Assembly: GCA_009836625.1 (NCBI GenBank)
Contig: VXVC01000007.1
Coordinates: 186,001 to 250,000 of the forward strand
Direction of reading: 5' to 3'
DNA length: 64,000 bases
From: Holophagales bacterium
GTDB lineage: Bacteria; Acidobacteriota; Thermoanaerobaculia; Multivoradales; Multivoraceae
Under the pieces are notes generated by a model. The model was given only the letters and a program-made list of their open reading frames with translations, was not told where the DNA came from and made no database searches. Below, piece by piece: positions 31,929-43,100 of the stretch. The first letter of the stretch is position 1. Every line of letters starts with the position of its first letter. The position numbers and the translations under genes were made by a program.

Positions 31929-32540
31929 TCAGTCGTTGAGGAACTTGTAGACGAGGGCCGCCACCGCGCCGCCGACCAGCGGGCCGACGCCGTAGAGCGC
32001 CAGGGTGTTGGCGTCGAAGCCGCCGCCCGTGATCGCCTCCATGACCTGAGGACCGATACCAACTGCCGGATTGAACGCACCACCGGAAACACCCGCGCCC
32101 GTGTACAGGGCAGCCGAGAGTGTAAAGCCGATGGCCAGACCGCCGACAGGATTGCCGGCCGACCGGGAGGACATCATATTCAGCACGACGGTGACGAGCG
32201 CGAACGCGAGCAGCGCCTCGGCCACCACGCCGTGCATGACCGGATGCTCGGTCGGCATCGGCGCCGTGCTGCCGCCCACGAGGTAGCTGTGGACGAGCCA
32301 ACCAAGGCAGGCACCGACGAGCTGGGCCACCATGTACTGGACCATGTCGGCGACACCAAGCTTGCCGCGCATCCACGCGGCCAGGCTCACTGCCGGGTTG
32401 AAGTGGGCGCCGGACAAGTGTCCGCCGCTGTAGACCATCACCGCCAGCATCAGGCCGACGGCAATGGGGTTGTTCCCGCTGTGGGCCACGGCCATCATCA
32501 GGAACAGCGTGCCGATGCACTCCATGAGCAGCTTGCGCAT
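31929..32540 (-). CDS. Aquaporin (MIP family)
   Basis: About 203 residues, six TM helices and two half-helices, with both NPA motifs intact: SGAHFNPAVSLAAWMRG and SGGAFNPAVGIGPQ. ATG 32540 has GGGAGGAAAGG upstream; the longer frame adds an unlikely charged stretch. Passive water or small neutral solute channel in the inner membrane. I cannot tell AqpZ from a glycerol facilitator beyond the lack of the GlpF-type Asp after the second NPA. Confidence 0.9.
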   Translation of the reverse strand: MRKLLMECIGTLFLMMAVAHSGNNPIAVGLMLAVMVYSGGHLSGAHFNPAVSLAAWMRGKLGVADMVQYMVAQLVGACLGWLVHSYLVGGSTAPMPTEHPVMHGVVAEALLAFALVTVVLNMMSSRSAGNPVGGLAIGFTLSAALYTGAGVSGGAFNPAVGIGPQVMEAITGGGFDANTLALYGVGPLVGGAVAALVYKFLND

Positions 32541-32681
32541 GTGCCTTTCCTCCCTTGGTTCTACTTCTGCCTCTTCCTCCTTGTTTACGCCCGCCCGGAG
32601 ACCAGTCGGCGGCGCTTTCCGCACCGATGGTAGCGTCCGGTTATCGCCACCGGACCATTGAACTTTCCTGATTTTTCCTAA

Positions 32682-33806
<1,125 letters not shown>

Positions 33807-33825
33807 CCAGGTCGTGCGGTACTAG

Positions 33826-35307
33826 CTACATGTCCATGACCGCGGCGATGTCGCGGTCCAGCTTCGGCGGCCTGGAGAGCAGCGAGATGCCGAAGAAGAG
33901 GGTCAGCGAGACCAGGAGGGAAAGCGCCCCGCCGTCGATGCCGAAGGGAACGGGCACGGAAAAGGCCCGGATCGAGAAGTTGATGACGAGGCTGGAGCCG
34001 ATGGCCACGCAGGCGGCGGTGGCGGTGGCGCGTTTCCAGTTGAAGCCGATGGCGACCGCGGGGACCAGGGCGGCGGCGAAGGTGCCCCAGCCGAAGGCGC
34101 CGAGCAGGGCAACCAGATTCTGCCCGCTGTAGAGGGCGAAGAGGGCCGCCGCGACCGCGATGATCACGGTCACGATCCGGGCCCACAGCAGCTCGTTCCG
34201 GAGCGACCGACCCAGGATGGCCCGCGGGATGTCGTGGATCACCGCGGCGGCGCCGATGTTCAGGAAGCCGTCCGCCGTCGACATGATCGCCGCGAACAGG
34301 CCCGCGAAGACGACGCCGGCGAGCAGCGGATGGGTGAACGCCTGCAGGAACTGCGGCGCCGCGGCGTCGGCGCCCGGGAGTTCCGGATGGCCGCCCTGGA
34401 GCACCAGGGCCCGCATGACCAGGCCGATGCTGATCCAGAGCAGCGCCGAGACGGCGTAGGCGACGATCGAAATCGGCAGGATGCTGCGCGCGTCCCGCAC
34501 CCGGCGGCACATCATCATCTTCGTGATGATGTGAGGCTGCCCGGCAAGCCCCAGCGCGAAGACGAAGTACCAGGACAGGGAGTTCATCATTCCCGCGGCG
34601 CCCCAGGGCCCCATCGACTCCGCGTCGTCGGCCATGATCGTCTCGCTCATCCCGGCGAAGCCGCCATCGATGGCCGCGATCGCCGCGAGCAGAACGAGCA
34701 CCGCCGCGAACATCATCACGAAGCCCTGGATCAGGTCCGTGTAGACCGAGGCGATGATGCCGCCGGTGACGCAGTAGAAGACGAGCACGGCGCAGGAGAA
34801 GGCGACGCAGGCCTCGATGCTCACTGGCCCCAGAGTCGTCTGGAGGATGTCCTGGAGGACGGTCGCCATCGCCAGGATCTGCGTTCCCAGGTAGCCCATG
34901 ACGCCGAGCAGGATGGCCAGGGCGGTCAGCAGCCGGGCCGCGTCGCTCCGGTAGCGCGCGGCGACCGCGTCGGGCAACGAGATCGAGTCCCGCAGTTCGG
35001 CGAAGAGCCGGAGCCGTTTTCCCAACAGGTAGAAGGCGATGACGTAGCCGATCGAGGCGCAGACCACCATCCACAGCGAACTCATGCCCATGCGGTAGAC
35101 GAGTCCGGGGCCGCCGACGAAGCCGAAGCCCGACAGCGTGCTCGAGAACACGGCCAAGGCGGTGACGATGATCCCGAGATCCCGTCCCGCCATGAAGAAG
35201 TCCTGGGTCGACTTTGTGCGCCGCAGAGCCCAGAGGCCGACACCGATGCAGACGGCGAGGTAGATGCCGATGCAGGTCAGGATGATGGTGTTGCCGCCGC
35301 CCTCCAT
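33826..35307 (-). CDS. Sodium:solute symporter (SSS family)
   Basis: A 493-residue transporter with about 13 TM helices. FFMAGRDLGIIVTALAVFSS, STLSGFGFVGGPGLVYRMG and the Na+-site region FAGLFAAIMSTADGFLNIG are SSS-family hallmarks. Solute could be a carboxylate, proline or sugar; not predictable. Its ATG overlaps the stop of the upstream small membrane protein by one base (TGATG), so the two are coupled. Convergent with frmA across 19 bp. Confidence 0.88.
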   Translation of the reverse strand: MEGGGNTIILTCIGIYLAVCIGVGLWALRRTKSTQDFFMAGRDLGIIVTALAVFSSTLSGFGFVGGPGLVYRMGMSSLWMVVCASIGYVIAFYLLGKRLRLFAELRDSISLPDAVAARYRSDAARLLTALAILLGVMGYLGTQILAMATVLQDILQTTLGPVSIEACVAFSCAVLVFYCVTGGIIASVYTDLIQGFVMMFAAVLVLLAAIAAIDGGFAGMSETIMADDAESMGPWGAAGMMNSLSWYFVFALGLAGQPHIITKMMMCRRVRDARSILPISIVAYAVSALLWISIGLVMRALVLQGGHPELPGADAAAPQFLQAFTHPLLAGVVFAGLFAAIMSTADGFLNIGAAAVIHDIPRAILGRSLRNELLWARIVTVIIAVAAALFALYSGQNLVALLGAFGWGTFAAALVPAVAIGFNWKRATATAACVAIGSSLVINFSIRAFSVPVPFGIDGGALSLLVSLTLFFGISLLSRPPKLDRDIAAVMDM

Positions 35308-35858
35308 CAGCCGTCGTCCCCTGCACTGTCACGCCCTCGATCGCGTTTCGACTCCGCCGCCAGCCGCTCGAACTCCGTCACCTCGTCCTCGCTGATCACC
35401 CAGCGGTCGAAGTTCCACATGTAGAGCAAGGCGAAGAGGAGCGGAACGGGCCAGATGCCGTAGAGCATCCATGCGGAAGGCCCCGGGAAGGAGCCGAACA
35501 GGGCGCGGTCGGCGCCCGGTTCGACGTAGCCGCGGTAGCTCAGGACGAGCAGCGTGAAGACCAGGGCGTACAGCGCCAGACCGGACCACAGGGCGCGGCG
35601 GCTGCCCTTCGGCAATCTGCCGCGACGGCGGAGCCCCAGCGCCATCACCGCCACGAAAAGGACGATGGACAGGAGGCCGTACAGGAAGCCCCACGGCAGG
35701 ACGCCATCGTGGCGCTCGCTGCTCCCGCCCTGCCGCATCGTCTCGTGGACGGGGTGATCCGCGCCGAGGCTGTCCGGCCGCTCGTCGAGCGTCCAGAGAA
35801 CGAGCACGACGACGCAGAGCGCGACCAGGATCGCGAAGATGGCAACCGGGATCCGCAT
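35307..35858 (-). CDS. Small membrane protein coupled to the SSS transporter
   Basis: About 183 residues with four hydrophobic segments (VAIFAILVALCVVVLVLWTL, FLYGLLSIVLFVAVMALGL, SGLALYALVFTLLVLSYRGY and WMLYGIWPVPLLFALLYMW), and a C-terminal charged tail. It has no recognised family. The tight translational coupling to the symporter suggests an accessory subunit, as small membrane partners are known for some SSS transporters. ATG 35858 was preferred to a TTG 6 bp upstream. Confidence 0.65.
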   Translation of the reverse strand: MRIPVAIFAILVALCVVVLVLWTLDERPDSLGADHPVHETMRQGGSSERHDGVLPWGFLYGLLSIVLFVAVMALGLRRRGRLPKGSRRALWSGLALYALVFTLLVLSYRGYVEPGADRALFGSFPGPSAWMLYGIWPVPLLFALLYMWNFDRWVISEDEVTEFERLAAESKRDRGRDSAGDDG

Positions 35859-35899
35859 GGTCAAGCCCGCCGCTCACGCGGCGGCCCCTGGATTCGGCC

Positions 35900-36427
35900 T
35901 CAGTCTCCCTGCGCGATCGGGTTCAGGACCATCGTCATCTGACGGCCCTCCAGGCCGGACCGGGTCTCCACCTCGCCCACGCCCTCGATCGCGGCGCTCA
36001 CCTTGTCCAGGATGGCGATGCCGAGTTCGGGCCTGCGGAGCTGCCGGTAGCGGAAGAAGATCGTCACCTTGACCTTCTTGCCCTCGCGGAGGAAGCGGAG
36101 CGCCCGATCGGTCTTGATCTGGTAGTCGTGCGGGTCGATCGTCGGCCGGTACTTGACCTCCTTCAGGTCGATCGTCGCCGCCTTCTTCCGGGATTCCCGC
36201 TTCTTCTTGTCGCGCTCGAACTTGACCTTGCCCCAGTCCATGACCCGGACCACGGGCGGGTCCGCGTTGGGACCCACCTCGACGAGATCGAGTCGGGCGT
36301 CCTGGGCGCGCGTCTTCGCGTCTTCCAGGGGAACGACACCTACCTGGGTGCCGTTCTGATCGATGAGCCGTACCGGACTCTTCCGGATCCGGTGGTTGAT
36401 GCGCGGCTCGTTTGATGGGGGTGCGAT
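35900..36427 (-). CDS. infC: Translation initiation factor IF-3, apparent AUC start
   Basis: About 175 residues. The IF-3 N-domain NEPRINHRIRKSPVRLIDQ and linker are only complete if translation starts upstream of the first in-frame ATG/GTG (36277 is mid-domain, at GPNADPPVVRVMDWGK). The only plausible site is ATC at 36427-36425, preceded at 7 nt by a perfect AGGAGG (36440-36435). Non-AUG starts (AUU, AUC, AUA) are characteristic of infC and mediate autoregulation by IF-3 itself. The C-domain has KVKVTIFFRYRQLRRPELG. The usual downstream rpmI and rplT genes are absent; membrane-transport genes follow. Confidence 0.9.
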   Translation of the reverse strand: MAPPSNEPRINHRIRKSPVRLIDQNGTQVGVVPLEDAKTRAQDARLDLVEVGPNADPPVVRVMDWGKVKFERDKKKRESRKKAATIDLKEVKYRPTIDPHDYQIKTDRALRFLREGKKVKVTIFFRYRQLRRPELGIAILDKVSAAIEGVGEVETRSGLEGRQMTMVLNPIAQGD

Positions 36428-36588
36428 CTCGAGGCCTCCTCTGCTGTCGTCTACCGGCGCGGGCCGGGACGGACGGCTACCTTAGCCGCTTCCCGCCCGC
36501 GAGTGTGCGCAGATCCAGTCTGTTGAACGGACACGGCCGCGGCCACGACGCGGCCCTCGCGACCCGCCCTCACGAACGGAAGCTCACG

Positions 36589-37497
36589 TCAACCGGCCAC
36601 AGCCCGCTTCGCCGGGGCGCTTGCTGCCCGTCGGACCCGCTTCTTCTTCGTCGCCTTGCGCTGTGCCGCCGCCTTCTTGGCCGGCTTGGACGCGGCAGCC
36701 GCCCCGTCCGCCTCCACCTCGCCGTTCTTCGACAGGCTAGCCTTCAACGCCTCCATCAGGTCGATGATCTGCGCCTGGGGCGCCTCCGTCTCGTCATCCG
36801 CGATCTCGCGGCCGTCGATCTTGCTCTGAATGGCGTTCCAGAGCCGCTTGCGCACCTCGTCCGTGTACTGGTCCGGCTTGAAGTCGTCCGAAGCGATCTG
36901 TTCGATCAACTGCACGGCGAGTTCCAGTTCGCCCGGCTTGAGCTCCGTCTCCTCGCCCAGCGGAACCTCGTCGAACGACTTGAGCTCGTCCTCGTACTTC
37001 AGTTGCTGCATCAGCAGGCCCGAAGCGAAGGGGCGCAGCATGACCAGGTACTGCTTGCCTCGCGCCGCGTGCTTGGCCAGCGCCGAGCGGCCCGTCTTGC
37101 GCATCGCCTCGCTGAGGAGCCGGTAGGCCCTTTCGCCGCCCTTCTCCGGACCGAGGTAGTACGACTTCTCGAAGTAGATCGGCTCTACCTCTGCGAGCGG
37201 CACGAACTCCGTGATCTCGATCGCCGGAGCCGCCTTCTCCTGGAGGTCCTTGATCTCCTCGTCGCTGAAGGTGACGTACTGGCCCTTGCCGAACTCATAG
37301 CCCTTGATCGTCTCCTTCCGCTCGACGATGACGCCGGTGCGGGGGTTGACCAACTGCTGCTTGACCCGCGTGTTGTCGCTCGGATCGAGCATGTTGAAGC
37401 GGACCCCGCCGGAGGTTTCCGAAGTCGAGTAGAGCCGGACCGGGATGGAAACCAGGCCGAAGGAAACCGTGCCGGTGCCGACGGAACGAGCAGGCAT
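36589..37497 (-). CDS. ku: Bacterial non-homologous end-joining protein Ku
   Basis: A 302-residue Ku homodimer subunit that binds DNA ends and recruits LigD. SVGTGTVSFGLVSIPVRLYS, KGYEFGKGQYVTFSDEEI and PFASGLLMQQLKYEDEL are typical of the core ring. The last ~40 residues are Lys/Arg/Ala-rich (KPAKKAAAQRKATKKKRVRR), the basic tail known to bind DNA in several bacterial Ku proteins. Divergently paired with ligD across 80 bp. The 36441-36588 gap upstream of infC holds no gene. Confidence 0.95.
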   Translation of the reverse strand: MPARSVGTGTVSFGLVSIPVRLYSTSETSGGVRFNMLDPSDNTRVKQQLVNPRTGVIVERKETIKGYEFGKGQYVTFSDEEIKDLQEKAAPAIEITEFVPLAEVEPIYFEKSYYLGPEKGGERAYRLLSEAMRKTGRSALAKHAARGKQYLVMLRPFASGLLMQQLKYEDELKSFDEVPLGEETELKPGELELAVQLIEQIASDDFKPDQYTDEVRKRLWNAIQSKIDGREIADDETEAPQAQIIDLMEALKASLSKNGEVEADGAAAASKPAKKAAAQRKATKKKRVRRAASAPAKRAVAG

Positions 37498-37577
37498 AGA
37501 CGGCGGATTCTAGCACCGGAAGCGGTTCCGCGGGGCGCGGAGCCGGCCGGCTCCGCTTCTGGGAGAATGCACGCCTG

Positions 37578-40157
37578 ATGCCGCACGGCAATCTGGACGC
37601 CTACCGCCGCAAGCGTTCGAGCGAGGCGACGCCCGAGCCGATGGGTTCTCGAACCACGGCCGTCGGCGGCCGCTTCGTGGTCCAGAAGCACGCCGCCCGG
37701 CGGGTCCACTTCGACCTGCGCCTGGAACTCGAGGGCACGCTCAAGTCCTGGGCGGTGCCGCGCGGCCCCAGCCTCGATCCCGAGGTCAAGCGACTCGCGG
37801 TCGCCACCGAAGATCATCCGCTGGAGTACGCCGACTTCGAAGGGTCCATCCCCGCCGGCAACTACGGCGCCGGCGCGATGATCGTGTGGGACAGCGGGCG
37901 CTGGGTCCCGCTCGAGGATCCGGTTGCCGGGATGGAGAGCGGCAAGCTGCTCTTCGAACTCCACGGCTACAAGCTGCGCGGCGTCTGGACCCTGTTCCGC
38001 ACCGGCGGCCGGCGCCAGACCGACGACGGCAGCCAGTGGCTGCTGATGAAGAAGCCCGACGCGGCCGCACGCCCTCTGGAAGAAGGCCGCGACGGCGAGG
38101 ACGAGCTGCCGCCCGAGTCCGTGCTGTCGGGCCTGACTGTCGAGGAGCTCCGGGACGGCTGCGACCGGATCGAAGAGGTGCGGGCGGGGATCGAAGCGTC
38201 GGATGCGCCGCGCCGGTCGGTGGACCCGCGGTCGCTGCCGCTGATGCTCGCGACCGCCTCCGACCGGCCCTTCTCGCGCGCCGGCTGGATCTACGAACTG
38301 AAGTACGACGGCTACCGTCTGGTCGCCGCCAAGGAAGGCGGCAGCGTCTTCCTCCGCTACCGGCGCGGCGGCGACGTCACCGCGCTCTACCCGGAGCTGG
38401 CCCGCGCCTTGCGCCGGCTGCCGGTGGACTCGCTCGTGCTCGACGGCGAGGTCACCGTGCTCGACGGCGGCGGCCGGCCCAGCTTCGCCAGGCTGCAGAC
38501 ACGCGCGTTGCTCAGTCGTCCGGTCGACATCGAACAGGCCTCGGTACGCCGGCCGGCGACGCTGTTCGCCTTCGACCTGGTCTCGTTCGAGGGCCACGAC
38601 CTGCGGCCGCTGCCCCTGCTCGAGCGCAAGGGCTGGCTGGCCCAGGTTCTGCCGCCCGCCGGGCCGCTCCGCTACTCGGACCACATCGAGGAACGGGGCG
38701 AGGAGTTCTTCGAGCAGGCGGTGGCGATGGGACTCGAGGGGACCATGGCGAAGGACGGCGCGTCGCGGTACACCGGCCGCCGATCGTCGTCCTGGGTCAA
38801 GCTGCGCGCCGAACGGACGGGAGACTTCGCCATCGTCGGCATGTCGTCGCCCAGGGGCGGCCGGGTCGGCCTGGGCTCGCTCCACCTGGCGGTCTGGGAC
38901 ACGGAAGCCGGCGGGCTGGTCTACGCCGGGCGCGTCGGCACGGGATTCGATGACGCGACCCTGGCGGAGCTGGCTGAGCGTCTGTCGGCGAGCCGGCGCG
39001 AGGATCCTCCGTGCTGGGCGCCCGCGCCTGAGAGCCCCGCCGTGGAGGCAGCGCTCACCGACGCCCACCTCCTCGACGGCCGCGTCGCCGACCAGACCTG
39101 GGTCGAGCCGGACGACGAGCTGATCTGTGAGGTCCGCTTCAAGGAATGGACTCCCCACGGCATGCTCCGCCATCCCGTCTTCCTGCGCCGGCGGGACGAC
39201 AAGCCGTTGGAGGACTGCGTCCGCCGCGACGAACCCCGCGGCCGCGAAGCCACACTCCCGGCGCCGCCGGAGCGGCGCGTCGAGATCACGAACAAGTCCA
39301 AGGTGTTCTGGCCGGACGAGGGTTACACCAAGGGCGATCTGATCGACTTCTACGCCACCATTTCAGAGGCGATGCAGCCCTACCTCACCGACCGCCCGCT
39401 GGTGATGACCCGCTACCCCGACGGCATCGAGGGCAAGTCCTTCTTCCAGAAGAACGCGCCCGACTTCGCGCCGGACTGGCTGCACACGGTCAGGCTGACG
39501 AGCCCGCGGACCGGCAAGGACGTCGAGTACTTCGTCTGCCAGAACCGGGAGAGCCTGGTCTACGTGGCCAACCTGGCCGCGATCGTCCTCCACGTCTGGT
39601 CCAGCCGGCTGCACCAGCTCGGCCAGCCGGACTGGTGCATCCTCGACCTCGACCCGAAGGACGCGCCCTTCGAGGACGTGATCGAGATCGCCCTCGCTAT
39701 TCGCCGCCTATGCCGGCAAATCGAGCTGCCCGGTTTCGTCAAGACCAGCGGCTCGAGCGGCCTGCACGTGCTTCTGCCGTTAGGCGGCGCCTGCACCTGG
39801 GAACAGTCGCGCAGCCTCGGACAACTGATCGCCCAGATCATCTGCCGGCAACTGCCCGAGATCGCCACCGTCACCCGCAATCCCGAACGCCGCGGAGGCA
39901 AGGTCTACATCGACTTCGTCCAGAACGGCCGCGGCCGGCTGCTCGTCGCCCCCTTTAGTGTCCGACCGCTGCCCGCGGCTCCGGTCTCGACGCCGCTGCG
40001 CTGGTCCGAGGTCAAGCCCGGCCTCGACCTGCGCGATCACAACATCCGCACCGTGCCGGAGCGCCTGAAGAAGCTCAAGACCGACCCGCTTCGCGACGTG
40101 CTGACGGAGCAGCCCGACCTGCTGGCGGCACTGCGTCGGCTGAGCGAGCTCGTATAG
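37578..40157 (+). CDS. ligD: Multifunctional ATP-dependent DNA ligase LigD (PE-LIG-POL)
   Basis: An 859-residue three-domain enzyme. The 3'-phosphoesterase domain occupies ~30-170 (HAARRVHFDLRLELEGTLKS, IPAGNYGAGAMIVWDSG). The ligase domain spans ~215-530 with nucleotidyl-Lys about 242 in IYELKYDGYRLV and DGEVTVLD, EGTMAKDG. The polymerase domain runs from ~565 (NKSKVFWPDEGYTKGDLIDF, WCILDLDPKDAPFED with catalytic Asps, KTSGSSGLHVLLPL). The PE-LIG-POL order matches Pseudomonas-type LigD rather than mycobacterial POL-PE-LIG. Forms the two-component NHEJ system with Ku. Confidence 0.95.
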   Translation: MPHGNLDAYRRKRSSEATPEPMGSRTTAVGGRFVVQKHAARRVHFDLRLELEGTLKSWAVPRGPSLDPEVKRLAVATEDHPLEYADFEGSIPAGNYGAGAMIVWDSGRWVPLEDPVAGMESGKLLFELHGYKLRGVWTLFRTGGRRQTDDGSQWLLMKKPDAAARPLEEGRDGEDELPPESVLSGLTVEELRDGCDRIEEVRAGIEASDAPRRSVDPRSLPLMLATASDRPFSRAGWIYELKYDGYRLVAAKEGGSVFLRYRRGGDVTALYPELARALRRLPVDSLVLDGEVTVLDGGGRPSFARLQTRALLSRPVDIEQASVRRPATLFAFDLVSFEGHDLRPLPLLERKGWLAQVLPPAGPLRYSDHIEERGEEFFEQAVAMGLEGTMAKDGASRYTGRRSSSWVKLRAERTGDFAIVGMSSPRGGRVGLGSLHLAVWDTEAGGLVYAGRVGTGFDDATLAELAERLSASRREDPPCWAPAPESPAVEAALTDAHLLDGRVADQTWVEPDDELICEVRFKEWTPHGMLRHPVFLRRRDDKPLEDCVRRDEPRGREATLPAPPERRVEITNKSKVFWPDEGYTKGDLIDFYATISEAMQPYLTDRPLVMTRYPDGIEGKSFFQKNAPDFAPDWLHTVRLTSPRTGKDVEYFVCQNRESLVYVANLAAIVLHVWSSRLHQLGQPDWCILDLDPKDAPFEDVIEIALAIRRLCRQIELPGFVKTSGSSGLHVLLPLGGACTWEQSRSLGQLIAQIICRQLPEIATVTRNPERRGGKVYIDFVQNGRGRLLVAPFSVRPLPAAPVSTPLRWSEVKPGLDLRDHNIRTVPERLKKLKTDPLRDVLTEQPDLLAALRRLSELV

Positions 40158-40161
40158 AACG

Positions 40162-43100
40162 TCAGAACTGGAGCCGAAGACCCGCCCGGACGCGGCGGCT
40201 GGTCTGAAAGGTGGCGGGAAGCGACTCCCGCGAATCCGGCCTTGCCCCCTGCGCTGCCGCGGCGGCGAGCAGGTCGGTGCGGCCCGGGCCGACGAAAACC
40301 GGGTCGACGTAGGCAAGCGGCCAGAGCTGGTTCGCGGCGTCCTGGTCGAAGACGTTGAGGGCCTCGGCGAAGAGGGACAACCGCCGGTCGTCCGAGCGAA
40401 GCGGGACGCGGTAGGTGAGAGACAGGTCGGCGCGCTTGAGATCAGCGCTCTTGACCAGCCCGCCCGGGCCAGACGGAAGGGGGGTCAGGCCGGTGCTGAG
40501 GATGCGGCTTGCTTCGTCGACCCGAACCGTCAGGGCCCGTGGCACGTAGGCGGCGCCCGTGCGGAAGCGGTAGACGAGCGCCATCAGCCAGCGTTCGCCC
40601 GGCGAGAGGACGAGCCAGCCGGAGAGCTGGTGCTCGCGGTCGAGGCTCAGGCGGCGGCTGTCACTCGTGACATCGAATACGTCGCAGGGGACGGGCGAGG
40701 AGCACAGGTCGAGCGCGGCGAGGACCGGATGGGCACCGGGCAAGGTACCCGCCTCCAGTCCGAGTCCGCCGGCCTCGTGGTTGCCGGTCAACCGGCTCAG
40801 GACGTACGAGAAGTGGATCCTCCAGGACGGGCTGAAGCCGACGTTCGCGTTGAGCTCGGCGCCCCACCAGTCCTGCTTGAGCTGGGGGAGCTCGCCACCC
40901 CCGCCCCGGCCGGGGGTCAGCAGCGTCGGGACGATCTCGCCGGCGGCCAGCCGCGGCATGAGACGAACGCCGTCCCGCAGCTGGCGTCGGGAGACGCGCG
41001 CCGAGATCACGACGTCGGGCAGGAACTGGTACCCCGTCCCCAACTGGATCTCGCGCACCCGGGCTGGACGGAGGTCCGGATCAACCGCCGCCCTAGCGAA
41101 GTCGAGGGGTGCGCCGCTGTAGCCGCCGGAGGCCTCCAGCGCCGCGACCGCGTCGAGGTCGGACCGCCCCGCCCGCGGCCGGAAGACGTCGACGTGCCAC
41201 CAGGCGGCGCCGCCGTAGGCCTTCCACCTGCCGCGGCCCGCGACGTCCCAGACGAACGCGAGCCGCGGTTCCGTGCGGTCTTCGAACTCGAGGTCGAGGG
41301 GACCCGCCTTTTCTTCTTCGGCGCGCAGTCCAACGTGCAGAGTCAGGTGCCTCTTGAAGGCTCCGCCCACGCGCCAGGCGTCCTGCGCGTAGAGCGCGCG
41401 TTTCTCCTGCCGGAGGCCGGCGGCGCCGAGCGCTCCGCCACTCCAGGCGTCGAGCGGGCCACCGGGAAACCGCAGCATCCGCCCGGAGTGCTCCGGACGG
41501 AGGAGTTCGAGGCTGCTCCTGGAGTCCTGAATGCCAATCTCCAGCGTGTGGTCGAACAGGAAGAACGACGGCTCCACCGCCCAGTTCCGGCGTTCCGCAG
41601 CGCGACGGACCCGGCCCGCCGGCGCGGCCTCGTACCAACCCGCCAGCCGCCCGGAGGCGGGCGCCGCGAAGTACAGACCCGCGTCTTGCCAGGAGTCGCC
41701 GTCCTCGATGAAGTCGGATCGACCGCCGAACACGCGCAACCACAGGCGGTCGGTGACTCCCCACTCGACGTTGAGGCTGGTCGTCTGCCGTCGCGACCGG
41801 TCGCTCTCGATTCCGTCCAGCGACGGAAGGACCTCGAGTGCCGGTCGCCGGCCGTCGACGTCGCCGGATCCGGCATGGTGCTTCAGGGTCAGGTTGCTGG
41901 CCGAGCCGGCCCACCAGTCGAGCTTGCCGACCGACTGTTCGATCGTCTCGTCCCAGGTCATCGGCGCGCCCGCACCGAACAGGCTCTCCGTGCCGCGGGT
42001 GCGGCTTCTCGAGTAGCCGCCGAATGCACGGGCCCGCTTGTCCCGTAGCGGGCCGCCGGCAAAGACGGTCGCCTCGTCGCCCTCGATGCGTCTACGGTCC
42101 CTGCCGCCGGCCGGCGATTCTCCGGCAGCGAACAGGCGCAGGGCGAGCCGCTCGCCGTTGTCGAGCGGTTCGACCGTCGACCAGCCGCCGTTCACCTGCC
42201 ATTCGGTCCCGCCCGAGCGAGTGATCAGGTCGATGTGGGGCCCTGCCATCGTCGCCGCCAGTTCCATCGTCCAGACGCGCACCTGATCCACCCAGCGGGG
42301 ATCGATGGCGGTCGACCCCGGTTCGCGAAGCGCGCTCTCCTGACCGTCGACGCGGTAGTTGGCGAAGCCGGGCGGCCAGCCGTTGACCGCGATGTCCGGA
42401 TCCAGGGCGTCGAGACCGGACGCCAGGTCCAGGTTGAGCGCCGCGACGGCGCCCGGTAGCTGCCGCAGGTCGTCGCCCGCGAGTACGTTCCCGTCGCTGC
42501 CGGTGACCACGTCGAGCAACGGCGAGGAAACAAGGTCGAGCGCCGAGGCGCTGCCGGCCCTCATGTGGAAGTCGACCCGCAGCACGCCGCCCGCAACCAG
42601 GATCAGGTTCTCCACGACGGAGGTCGCGTAGCCGTCCACGGTCGCCTCGACATAGTAGTCGCCCGGAGGTAGACCCGGCGCCCGGAAACTGCCGCCGCGA
42701 CCGGCGCGAACGGTCTGGGTGCTGTGCAACTGATCGCCGGTGATCCTGATCTCGGCTCCCGGCAACGGGATGTCCGTTGCGGCGTCGCGCACCTGGCCGT
42801 TGATCTCGCCGTTCAGGCCCGCTGAGGCGGGGCTCGGAGACAACACGGTCAGGCCAACGACTGACGCGACCAGCACCGCCGTTACCGCCGGCGCGGCCGC
42901 CAGACGGCTCGGCTCCTGCTTCGGCAGGAGTAGTGAAGCGAAGGCCGACACCAGGCCGACCACCGCGCCGGCCTGCAACACAGCCGCGAGTTCGAAGCGA
43001 TCAGCGAGTTCTCCGATACACCAGGTCGCGATCCCGCCCGTCGCGAACAGGAATCCGAGCGCCGTCCCCGAAGCCAGACCCCGACGCCATGGCAGCAACT

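Noticed and set aside
30182..31939. A 585-codon plus-strand open frame opposite the M1 aminopeptidase
   Set aside because: Rich in Arg/Pro/His from antisense GC-rich codons, no motifs, and it fully overlaps a gene with an intact HEVAH zinc site. Many similar long frames (e.g. 3438-4949, 8151-9776, 21913-23808, 40630-42048, 57947-59827) were dropped for the same reason.
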